Below, piece by piece: positions 55,852 to 64,000 of a stretch of 64,000 nt of DNA. The notes beneath the pieces are model-generated. The model saw nothing but the letters and a program-made list of their open reading frames with translations, ran no database searches and was not told where the DNA came from. The stretch spans positions 1,798,001-1,862,000 of the forward strand of contig CAWICN010000001.1 of the NCBI GenBank assembly GCA_963834725.1, read 5' to 3'. The translations under genes were made by a program, and so were the position numbers. Origin of the DNA: PALSA-693 sp963834725 (GTDB taxonomy: Bacteria > Actinomycetota > Acidimicrobiia > Acidimicrobiales > Palsa-688). Numbering within the stretch: the first letter of the stretch is position 1; the number at the start of each line of letters is the position of its first letter.

Positions 55852-56178
55852 TCAGCGCCACCCAGGCCAAAGGGGCCCACCACCGCCGCGGGCCGTGCCT
55901 CTCACTGCCGACCACCCCGGCCGTGGAGGAGTCACCATCAGACGATTCCGGGCTCGGTCCTCAAAGGGTAGAGACACCCTGGCAGAGCACCTCGATGCGT
56001 TCGGCCAGGCCAGCGTCGACCGATCACACACGCCGAGCAACCTCCAACGCCGCGGGAACACATCCGGGCCGACCACCTTCAGTCGAGGAAAGGCCTGGCA
56101 GTAGGCGACGGCCATGGCGCCGACCCCGATGGCGCCGAGCATGATCAGGTTGAAGAACCGGGCAGGAGATCGTCCCAT
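55852..56178 (-). CDS. Small hypothetical membrane protein
   Basis: 108 residues from ATG 56178 with GGAGGG almost touching the start. One membrane helix (FFNLIMLGAIGVGAMAVAYC) is followed by QAFPRLKVVGPDVFPRRWRL and a Pro/Gly-rich tail that may be out of frame. I do not recognise the family. The evidence is the helix and basic flank only. Confidence 0.35.
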   Translation of the reverse strand: MGRSPARFFNLIMLGAIGVGAMAVAYCQAFPRLKVVGPDVFPRRWRLLGVCDRSTLAWPNASRCSARVSLPFEDRARNRLMVTPPRPGWSAVRGTARGGGGPLWPGWR

Positions 56179-56600
56179 CCCTCCATCATGTGGACAGCGA
56201 ACGCCTTGCAGGGCGGTGCCGCTTGGGGCGCTGGCTTGTCCCTGGGCGAGCATCGCGTCATCTCGTCCTCTCCGGACTGCCTTGGCCAGCGCCGGTGTCG
56301 GCCGGACGCCAGACGGGGACACTTCCAAACACCCACCTCGACGAGGACCCGCTCAGCCGCCCTCCGCTGATCGGGATCGCTAGTCGCCGACTGGCAGCAC
56401 CCGTGGCAATCGCTGCCAGTTCCCGCATGCCCTTCGCCAACGCGTTGAGGTTGTGAGCTCGAACCTCACGGCGCTAGTGCCTCGGCCACAAACCTTCGCG
56501 CGTTTCAAATGACATTAAATATCACGCTTGTGATTTAGGGTCCCGGTCGGTCGGGCCGCGAGCGGGTTTGAGAGCCCGGCTGGGGGTCTCGCCGATGGGC
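56179..56600. other. Intergenic region with a small hairpin
   Basis: No gene recognised. TGAGGTT-gtgagctcg-AACCTCA (56446-56468) forms a 7-bp stem without a T tract. Confidence 0.35.
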
Positions 56601-57905
56601 GGGAAGGGCGATACGACGATGCATGGCGCGTTGAACTGACACCGGGGCAACGACTCACCTGCGGGAGAGCTTCAGGCGGCCTGAGCCGCCGGAGGCGATG
56701 CTGGGCGGCCCCAACGGCGTTGTCGTTCCGAGCGGAGCCGAGCCCGCTCCTTGCGCAGACGTTGGCGCATGGCCGGATCTGCCTCATGCTCGTTGCGGTA
56801 GCGGAGGTAGGCGTGCAGGCGGCGGCCCAACACGTTGTGGGTGGCGTGATCGGAGTTGTTCAACACGAAGTCGCGCAGCGGGCCGAAGTGGCACTCGATG
56901 GGATTGGCCCACGACGAGTAGGTCGGCGTGAAGCACAGTTCGACGTTGTTCTTGGCGCACCACTGTTGGATCGCCTTGGCCTTGTGAGCCTTGAGGTTGT
57001 CGAGGATCACGTAGATCCGCTCGCCGTCGGGCCGGGCCCGCCGGCAGGACTTGATCGCTTCCAGCGAGTAGTCGGTCCCCTTCCGTTTGCGGATCACGCC
57101 CCACAGGCGGTCCTCGCCCACCGAGTAGCAGGCGTGGAACTGCCGGACCCCGCACGCCTTGTGATAGTTGGCTCGCAGCCGGTTAGGTCTCTTCCTCTTG
57201 GCCCAGCAGCAGCCCCCGATGGGGTGGATGGCCAACGGCCCGAACTCGTCGAAGGCGAACACCCGATCCGGGAACCGTTCCAGTAGCTCCTCGATGCGAT
57301 CCAGCTTGGCTTCCTTGTCCGGGTCGTTGGACTCCTTCCAGGTCTTGGTCCGCTGGAAGGTCACCTCATGGGCGGCCAGGATCTGGCGCAGCCGCTCCTT
57401 GCCGATCACCACCTTCCGCTGCCGGTCGGCGGCCAGATAGACCCGCAGCTTCTTGATACTCCAATGCGTGAAGGGCCGGCCCAGCTTTTCCGGGCGGGTC
57501 TTGGCCGTCTCCACAATGAACCTCTCGTCCTCAGTCGTTATCCGGCGGGGACGGCCACCCGCCCACTGAGGGTCCAACGACGCCATCCCCGACTCGTTGA
57601 ACCGGTGGATCATCTCCCGCACCCGATCCGGCGAGGTCTGCACCAGCCGGGCCAGAACCTCCACCGTGTTGCCGCTCGCCGAACCCAGCACCACCAACGC
57701 CCGCCGGTAGCGCACCACGCTCACCTGGCTCTTCCCGCCGCCGCGCCGCACAATCCGTTGCAACTGGCGGCCCTCCTCATCAGTCAACCGACGCACCCTC
57801 ACCCGTGCAGACATGCCCCCACCATGACCAACCCCACCGCACAGATGGTGGACCCCAACCAAGCGCAGGTATGCGGTCAGGGCACTAGCCATCGCTTGCC
57901 CTTCC
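56601..57905. mobile_element. IS630-like insertion sequence, ends approximate
   Basis: It contains one intact IS630-type transposase gene. Candidate inverted ends share GGAAGGGC (56602-56609 and complement 57898-57905), with further partial similarity beyond them; I could not fix the exact termini or the TA duplication. Confidence 0.5.
56672..57814 (-). CDS. IS630 family transposase
   Basis: 380 residues from ATG 57814; a longer open frame upstream is an antisense artefact over the methyltransferase. The N-terminal helix-turn-helix region has VLARLVQTSPDRVREMIHRF and GMASLDPQWAGGRPRRITTE. The DDE core shows RVFAFDEFGPLAIHPIGGCC, RIYVILDNLKAHKAKAIQQW and LCFTPTYSSWANPIECHFGP, the three catalytic acidic residues being in DEFG, LDN and NPIE. 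The frame is intact. Confidence 0.93.
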   Translation of the reverse strand: MSARVRVRRLTDEEGRQLQRIVRRGGGKSQVSVVRYRRALVVLGSASGNTVEVLARLVQTSPDRVREMIHRFNESGMASLDPQWAGGRPRRITTEDERFIVETAKTRPEKLGRPFTHWSIKKLRVYLAADRQRKVVIGKERLRQILAAHEVTFQRTKTWKESNDPDKEAKLDRIEELLERFPDRVFAFDEFGPLAIHPIGGCCWAKRKRPNRLRANYHKACGVRQFHACYSVGEDRLWGVIRKRKGTDYSLEAIKSCRRARPDGERIYVILDNLKAHKAKAIQQWCAKNNVELCFTPTYSSWANPIECHFGPLRDFVLNNSDHATHNVLGRRLHAYLRYRNEHEADPAMRQRLRKERARLRSERQRRWGRPASPPAAQAA

Positions 57906-57995
57906 GTGGTGTCGACTCGGACGGGCTGGTCTGACTGGGAGCCTTCGAAGTCGTGAGGCGCCGTACGCAGCGGCGAAAGGTGGGATCGGGCTGGC

Positions 57996-58577
57996 TCAGT
58001 CCGTGTTGTCCGGGGGGCTGGCTGGTTGTGCCTTCGATGGCACCCTGCCCGACACCTGAAAGATCCGGGGCAGGCTGAGGATCGTGGAGTGGTCGCTCGC
58101 AACCCTGTACAGCTCCTCGATGAGGCCGTCGATTTCGTTGCGGGAGATGAATCCGAGTGCCACCACCGAATCGGCGACGGCCTCCAAAGTAAGGGGGCTG
58201 AGGAGTTTGACGTCGACATCGAAGCCGGCAGGTTGCTCGACATGGACGTCCACATCGGTCAACCCGGCGGCGAGGAACATTCCCCCGAGCCGCTGACCGA
58301 CATTGGGGTCGCACCCGCGTGCGTAGGCGGCTCGGCTGTAAAGATCGAACAGGGCTGAGTAGGCGGCGTTGGGGGGATAGCTGAAGCCACCGGAGTGATC
58401 GACGTCCTCTACGGCGACGACGCCACCCGGCTTTGTCGCCCGCATCAGGGCGTGCACGGCGGCTGCGGGGTCGGGAAGGTGGCTGACCAAAAATCGTGCG
58501 TAGGAGACGTCAAATGCGGTGCCGTCGGCCCGGTCGTCGAGTCCGAGGCGGACATACTGCACCGTCTCGGCGGACGC
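57996..58577 (-). pseudogene. SAM-dependent methyltransferase, N-terminus lost at insert boundary
   Basis: AETVQYVRLGLDDRADGTAF, then ARFLVSHLPDPAAAVHALMR and ATKPGGVVAVEDVDHSGGFS are motifs II-III of a class I methyltransferase; RAAYARGCDPNVGQRLGGMF and a long C-terminal domain follow. The glycine-rich SAM loop and everything before it are missing: the upstream sequence is the 24-bp repeat followed by ATPase gene. It marks the right inner end of the 41.9-kb segment. Confidence 0.8.
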
Positions 58578-58601
58578 CCGCTGCGTTTGGGCCCGGCGAT
58601 G
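58578..58601. repeat. 24-bp direct repeat, right copy (right edge of 41.9-kb insert)
   Basis: Identical to 16650-16673 and in the same orientation, 41,928 bp apart. The methyltransferase remnant lies to its left and the ATPase N-terminal part to its right. Confidence 0.9.
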
Positions 58602-61600
58602 ACAAAGCCGGGGCCGTCTTGGGCCAGGTCGACGCCGATGGCCTCGCAGCGGTCGCCGCCGACGCCGGCCAGGACCCACAGCGGCGCGGGCCGACCGGGC
58701 CGTCCCCAGTGGGGGGCCAGCAGGTCAGGCTCGACCATGGTGGGCAGCTCGGCCATTGGGGCCGGCCGTTGGCTGTCGGGCAGGCCGGCGTCGCGGTGGC
58801 GGGCCTGCTGGCAGATCTGTCGCAGCGCTTCGCTCTGGGCGGCCCCGGAGGCGTCGCCGCCGAGGACGGCGACTTGGACCGCGACCGCGGTGTCGGCCCG
58901 GAAGGCCCGCCCGGGTGGGACGGTGGCGGGCAGCTGGCGGGCGGTGATACCGGCCAGGCTGTAATCGGAGCGGTCGGCCAGGCGGAGCACCAGCCGGTCT
59001 TCGATCAGGCTGGCCAACCGGCCCAGCAGGGCGCTGCGGTCGCCGGCGATGACCGCCCGCAGACCGGTGCTGCGTCCCTCGTGGAGCAGGCGCAACAGCT
59101 GGGCGATCAGCCGCCCCCCGTCGAGGTCGTCGAAGGCGGCGGTGAAGCCTTCCCAGCGGTCCACCAGCAGCAGCAGGTAGGGCAGGCGCTGGCCGGCGGG
59201 GACGGCGTTGCGCTGTTCGGTCAGGTCCGCGAACCCTCCGGCGGCCAGCAGCCGCTGGCGGGCGGTGACCTCCGCGTCCAGGCGGCCCAGCAGGCGGTCC
59301 ACTCGCTGGGGCTGGTCGACGGCGGCGACGGCGATGGTGTGGGGCAGTTCGGCCAGAGGAGCCAAGGCCCCGTTGCCGCAGTCGACGGCGGCCACACGCA
59401 GGTCGGCGGCGCGGGTGGCGCGGGCCAGCTGGCCGGCGATGGTGCGCAGCAGGGTGGAGCGACCGGAGCGGGCGGAGCCGGCCACCAGCAGGTGCACGCC
59501 GGTGACCAGGTCGAAGCTGACCGGCCGCTGCGCCTGCTCGGCGGGCAGGTCCTCGAGGCCGAACTCGGCTGTGAGCGGGCCGGCCGGCTGGTCGGGGGCG
59601 GCCAGCAGGGCGGGCAGCGGGGCCAGCCACGGGCTGGGCGGCGGGGTGGCGGCGCAGCGGGCCGCGGCCTGGGTGGCGGCGTCGACCAGGACGGCCAGGT
59701 CGGTACCGCCGGTGTCGCTGACCGGCGGTGCGGCGGGGGCCCGGCCCAGGTCCGCCCAGCCGACGGGCTGGGCCGATATCGCCGGGCCGATCGGGTCGGC
59801 CGGGCGGGGACCGCCCACCCGGGCCGCCTGGAAGGCGACCAGCCGGGTGGCTCCGGTGCGGGCGTGCGCCCGTCCGGGGCGGCCGGGGGGGATGAACGCC
59901 GAGTCGGGACCGTCGATGACGTCAAGGCTCTCCGCCGGGTCGGTCACCCGCAGCGCGACGCGCAGGTTGGTGTTGGCCCGGATCTCCGGTGACACCACCC
60001 CGCCGGGCCGCTGGGTGGCCAGCACCAGGTGCACCCCCAGGGACCGGCCCCGCTGGGCGACGCCGACCAGGCCCCGCACGAAGTCGGGCAGCTCCTCGGC
60101 CAGCGAGGCGAACTCGTCCACCACCAGCACCAGCCGGGCCAGGCCGCACCGGCCGGCCGGGGCGGCGGCCGCCAGGTAGTCGTCGAGGTCCTTGCAAGCG
60201 GCCGGCGCAACAGCTGCTCGCGTCGGTGCAGCTCGGCGCCCAGCGAGGTGAGCGCCCGCTCGGTGAGATGGCCGTCCAGGTCGGTGACCATGCCCACGGT
60301 GTGGGCCAGCCGGGCGCAGTCGGCGAAGGCGCTGCCGCCCTTGTAGTCGATGAGCACGAAGCACACGGCATCCGGCCGGTTGGCGACGGCCAGGCTGGCC
60401 ACCAGGGTTTGCAGCAGCTCGCTCTTGCCCGCCCCGGTGGTGCCCGCCACCAGGGCGTGGGGTCCGTCGGCGGCCAGGTCGATCATGAACGTCCCGTCGG
60501 CGGCCACCCCGATCGGGCATGATGTCGAGGCGGGCCGGCTGGTCCACCGTCGCACCAGCTCGTCGGCGCCGGGTGGGTCCAGGTCGAGCAGCTCGAGCAG
60601 GCGGGCCGAATCGGGCAGCCCGGCCGAGCCGGGATCGGCGGTGGCGTCGCGCAGCGGAGCCAGGGCGCGGGCCACCCGCTCGGCGTAGGCCGCACTCACC
60701 TGATCGGCCAGCACGGTGGTGCGCTCGCCGCCGGCGGCGGCCAGGGTGAGGGTGCAGGCGTCGTCGGCGAAGGTGGCGACGGCCCCGCATTCGAGAGGCA
60801 GGTCCAAGTCGTTGCGCTCCAGGCACACGTTGTAGATCTGGTGGGCGGGACCGTCCCGCAAGACGGCGGACACCGCCGGGTCGCTCCGCAGGGCGCGCGC
60901 CCCGTCGAGCACCACCACCACGTCGTCGAAGCGGACCGCCCCGCCGCCCCCACCCAGACGCTGGGCTTCGCGGCGGCGAGCTTCGAGCAGCTGAGCCAGC
61001 TCGGCGACGCGCTGCGAGATTAGGTCGGGGTCGGTGCCCACCAGCAGTCTGGGTGCGCCCCGGGTGGAGCCATCGGGGCGCAGATGAGGCAGCCATCGCA
61101 CCCAACCCCAGTCCGCCTCCCCGCCGGCGCCGGCCAGCAGGACCAGGTGCAGATGGCGGGGGCTATGCCACACCGCCAGCTGCACCACCAGCCAGCGGGC
61201 CAAAGACCGGCGGGCCCGATCCGGGCCGGCCACGCCCAGGCCCCCGCACCGCCGTAGCGACGCCGTCACCGGCACCGAAGCCAGCCGCGGCGGCCGGGGG
61301 GCGCCGGGACCTCCGGCCACCTCCACCCGGGCGGGCCGGTCGGCGGTCCCGACCCGCAGCACCAGGGAGTCGTCATGGTCGGCCCGGCGTTCCCACAGCC
61401 GGGGGCGGCGGTTGACGGCCACGTCGGCCGCAAAGCCGGGGTCGGGGTGGGCCCGCCGCTGGGTGTCGCGGTCGCGGGCGGCCGCGTCGGCCAGCGCCCT
61501 CAGAGCGATCTGAGTGCCCTGGCGGTGGGCGTCGGCCTGGGCTCGCCCCGCCCGGCCCGTCCGCCGGCGCTCCCCCCAGGCCGTCACCCCGAGCATGATC

Positions 61601-62447
61601 GGGCTGAGCACGCTGAACAGGGCGTAGGTGGGCCGATGCATCATCACCGCCATGCCCACGCCCATGGCCGCGGGCAGTACCGCCGCCGCCATCGGCAACG
61701 AGTTTCGCTCCGGCGGGCGGGGCGGCTCAGGGAACTCGATGCGGGCCCGAGCGGGCGGCTCCGCCAAGCAGGGCGGGCGGTTGAAAGCCCAGGCGCCGTC
61801 GGCGGTCGGCACCAGCGGGCTGGTGGCCTCCGGGGGGATCGCCCACGACAGCAGCGACAAGCCGGCGCCAATGACCTCGTCGGGGTGCAACTCGGCGGGG
61901 GCGGTGATGCGCCGCCCCTCCAGGCGGGTGCCGTTGGTGGTGGCACAGTCGCTCACCGCCGCCCGATCGCCGTCGACTTCCACCCGCAGGTGGTGACGCG
62001 ACAGGGACGGGTCGTCGACGGACAGATCGTTGTCCGCCGACCGTCCCACCGACACCACTCCCGGTCCGATACCGACGGACCGGCCGGCGTCGGGCCGCCC
62101 ACCACCCGTAGCTCCGGGCCGGCGGCCAGCGTGGGCACAGCTGGCGGGCAGTCGGCCAGCCGCGAACCATCAGCCAGCAAGCTCGCCGCCCAGGTGTCGC
62201 CGGCGTCAACCCGCTCCCCGTCCAGCCACAAACAGTCCGGTGCCATCTCGCCCGTCGCCGCCGACCACAGATCGCCCAACCTCGTGTCAGCGGCTCCAGC
62301 AAGCTCGACGTCCACCGTCTTCTCAGCGACCGCCACCGTCACCCGGGCCCGCCGTTGGCCGCAGCTGTTGTGGCGCGGTCGCCCGTGACGGTTCTCTGCC
62401 ACGGGCCGACCGATAGGCTCCGGGCGGCGTGTTGACTGGGTTGTCAC
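58578..62447 (-). pseudogene. N-terminal part of FHA-FtsK/SpoIIIE (EccC-like) type VII secretion ATPase
   Basis: GTG 62447 overlaps the previous stop. In order: a ubiquitin-like start (RARVTVAVAEKTVDVELAGA), an FHA domain (VGRSADNDLSVDDPSLSRHH), two membrane helices (LPMAAAVLPAAMGVGMAVMM; YALFSVLSPIMLGVTAWGER), the first ATPase domain (Walker A GTTGAGKSELLQTLVASLA; Walker B LVLVVDEFASLAEELPDF), the second (GSARSGRSTLLRTIAGQLA) and the beginning of the third up to GFVIAGPKRSGR. Frameshifts lie near 62090 and 60203. The C-terminal part is at 16038-16673; together they make about 1,490 codons, normal for the family. It would power export of WXG-type substrates. Confidence 0.9.
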
Positions 62448-63033
62448 GGCGGACCCTCCGAGTCCCTGAACGCGGTAGCACCGGCAATGGCGTCGAAGAG
62501 TCGCTCGAAGTCGCCGGCGAGCGCCACATTCGGCGTTGTCATGGTGAGCGCCGCGGCGCGAGTCTTGGGCGCCGAGCAGACCAGGTACTGGACGCACAGC
62601 ACCGGGACCTGTAGCCGCGAGCCGGGGAGGGTGCGGTCGTCGATGCGTGACTGACGGATCGCAATTCCCGCAGTGAGTTCTCGCAGGGATCCACCCTCGG
62701 GCAGCTGGCTAGGGTCGTCGAACGCGGTCTCGAACGCCGAGATCGCCGCCGATGCCCGAGCGGGGTCGGCATCGGTCACCCCGACATGGGCGGCGAGCCA
62801 GCCGTCGTCGCCCTCGTCGAGGTACAACGCCCACGGTGCGATCGCGGCCTGCTCGTGCTCGGCGCGAGGCGCTCGACCACCGCCAAGACCCGGTCGGCGC
62901 TTCTCCGGGCGGCAGGGTTGCGGTGTGCGAGATCGTCGATGAGAGGTTCGAGGCCGCTGCGAGCCGACCGTTCGTCGACAAGCAACCATTCGTCGGGGAC
63001 GGTAAGAGCGACCGGTCCGGCCGAAGTCCGCAT
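62444..63033 (-). pseudogene. Unknown protein of the type VII secretion locus, one frameshift
   Basis: ATG 63033 lies two bases after the preceding stop. TSAGPVALTVPDEWLLVDER and SGLEPLIDDLAHRNPAARRS are in the first frame; after a shift near 62872 the sequence continues WALYLDEGDDGWLAAHVGVT and VPVLCVQYLVCSAPKTRAAA, ending at 62444. Repaired length is about 197 residues, soluble alpha/beta type. I do not recognise it. Its position between a WXG-type gene and the ATPase, with overlapping stops and starts, suggests a chaperone or accessory factor. Confidence 0.6.
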
Positions 63034-63035
63034 CC

Positions 63036-64000
63036 TCAACCTCTCTTGATCTGGCCCTGCCAGGGGGGATCCTCGCCCAGGAGCCAGTTGAGAAGCTCGC
63101 CGGTCCGGCTGGTCGAGTTGCTGCTCACGTTGCTAGCCGTGCTGGCCCACTTGTTGTATTTGGCGTCCACCGCCAGCTCCCGCTTGTACAGGCGTTTGGC
63201 GTCGCCCGTTCCTAAGCCGCGGTTCTCCGCGTAGTGGTCGGGAAGGACTGTCCGGTTGTTGGAAAGCTCGGACAAGGCTTGCTGTTGCTCGGCGATGTTC
63301 TTGGCTCTACTGGCGATGCGCCAGAAAATGAGTCCTCCGATGGTGAGCGCCCCCTCCCCGATCAGGCTTGTCCCGCGCTTGTCGCCGGATGCTGCCAGCG
63401 CGGCATCGGCGACGAAGCTGAGCACGCCGGTGACGGTCGAAACGATGCCCAGGGCCTCGGAGAGGGCGGGAATGGGCAGTGTGACAATGGCAAGGGCGCC
63501 GGCTCCCGCGCTGATCCAGCCGAGCGAGTTGGAGATGTCGGGCAGTGCGTCGTGGACCGGCTGCCACACATAGGTGTCGAACCAGGTCCCGAAATCGCCG
63601 GGTGCCGTCCTGGTATAGCCGTCCAACAGCTTCCCGAGCATTACCTGCGCGCCAGTGAACGCCTTGCTGATCTCCGAACCCTGTGCCCGGAGGAGGTCCA
63701 GTTGCTTCGACGCCTGGTCTTGCTGGCTGCGGTACGAAGCGGCCTCTGGGCCCGTAGAGTGGGCGGCCTTCGCCCGGGCGATGGCCAGGTCGTTGATCGT
63801 GTCGCTCGCCTGCTTCAGCTTGGCCTGCGCCGGCTGTTGCAGGGTGTCCACCGCCACCTTGAAGGTGGCGACGGCGCCGGCGGCGTCGTCGAAGGCGGCA
63901 CGCAGGTCGTCCAGCTGCTTGGGAAGCTGAATGCCGACCTTGGCGTTGAAAGCGTTGGCGGCCTCGCCCTCCCAGGTCATCTGCTTCTGCAGCATCGTGA
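63036..64000 (-). CDS. WXG100-like type VII secretion substrate (N-terminus beyond window)
   Basis: The frame is open at the right edge, so the true start is probably outside; ATG 63995 is the first inside. MTWEGEAANAFNAKVGIQLP contains the W-x-G turn between two helices typical of WXG100/LXG domains, followed by a long coiled helical region (DTLQQPAQAKLKQASDTIND; RSQQDQASKQLDLLRAQGSE). Residues 165-240 form hydrophobic helices (ISAGAGALAIVTLPIPALSE). The C-terminal 70 residues are polar. It may be a secreted or membrane-inserting effector; no toxin motif is recognised. Confidence 0.75.
   Translation of the reverse strand, partial: TMLQKQMTWEGEAANAFNAKVGIQLPKQLDDLRAAFDDAAGAVATFKVAVDTLQQPAQAKLKQASDTINDLAIARAKAAHSTGPEAASYRSQQDQASKQLDLLRAQGSEISKAFTGAQVMLGKLLDGYTRTAPGDFGTWFDTYVWQPVHDALPDISNSLGWISAGAGALAIVTLPIPALSEALGIVSTVTGVLSFVADAALAASGDKRGTSLIGEGALTIGGLIFWRIASRAKNIAEQQQALSELSNNRTVLPDHYAENRGLGTGDAKRLYKRELAVDAKYNKWASTASNVSSNSTSRTGELLNWLLGEDPPWQGQIKRG

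Noticed and set aside
56440..56470. tRNA T-arm-like sequence (GTGAG-GTTCGAG-CTCAC on the minus strand)
   Set aside because: The loop register does not match a T-loop and no acceptor, D or anticodon arm can be folded around it.
57815..58255. N-terminal extension of the IS630 transposase open frame
   Set aside because: It runs through the methyltransferase gene out of frame; the helix-turn-helix and good start are at 57814.
16650..58601. Integrative element with its own integrase
   Set aside because: No tyrosine or serine recombinase, excisionase, relaxase or replication gene was found in the segment, only IS transposases.
1..64000. CRISPR array
   Set aside because: No regularly spaced identical repeats were seen anywhere.

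Overview
High-GC bacterial DNA, most likely from an actinomycete: GC runs near 70% in most lines, start codons are ATG/GTG/TTG behind GGAGG-type ribosome sites, and the gene families (ECF42-type sigma factors, DGPF/YCII proteins, DUF899, DrrAB exporters, an FHA-FtsK/SpoIIIE ATPase of type VII secretion) are typical of Actinomycetota. I cannot name a genus.

Layout. (1) 1-12956, minus strand: one uninterrupted reading frame of about 4,318 codons that leaves the window at its left edge. It encodes a giant Thr/Val/Tyr/Gly-rich beta-type protein with repeated short beta motifs and LamG-like sequence towards the C-terminus; GC is visibly lower here (about 57-62% in the lines sampled). (2) 13.8-15.4 kb: a TetR regulator, a palindromic operator and a decayed nitronate monooxygenase gene. 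(3) 15.5-16.7 kb and 58.6-64.0 kb: the two halves of one minus-strand type VII secretion locus (WXG-type substrate-like gene, an unknown gene, an FHA/FtsK/SpoIIIE ATPase, a single-pass membrane protein). The ATPase gene is cut inside the Walker A motif of its third ATPase domain. (4) Between the halves lies a 41.9-kb segment flanked by a 24-bp direct repeat of ATPase sequence.

The 41.9-kb segment is a mosaic of stress, detoxification and efflux genes. Two mirrored modules each have an MFS exporter diverging from a YCII protein-ECF42 sigma factor pair; one of them carries an extra YCII gene. Both divergent intergenic regions contain TGTCxx-N17-CGTC boxes facing outwards, which look like promoters of the module's own sigma factor. 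Around them are at least eight YCII/YciI-family genes or remnants, VOC, SRPBCC, SnoaL-like and DUF899/DUF2182 genes, MarR, ArsR and LuxR regulators, two ABC exporters with a two-component system and a GT39-like glycosyltransferase, and a FAD oxidase-DrrA-DrrB operon.

Three insertion sequences lie in the segment: an IS1634-like element inside a SnoaL-like gene (17-bp inverted repeats, CTAG duplication), an IS21-like element inside drrB (6-bp CCGGGA duplication) and an IS630-like element. The first two carry an extra, translationally coupled passenger gene.

Many genes between 14 and 63 kb have single-base frameshifts, whereas the 12.9-kb giant gene has none. Either this part is decaying or the assembly has uncorrected indels; I give frameshifted genes as pseudogenes but state what the repaired product would be. 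No rRNA, tRNA or CRISPR array was seen.
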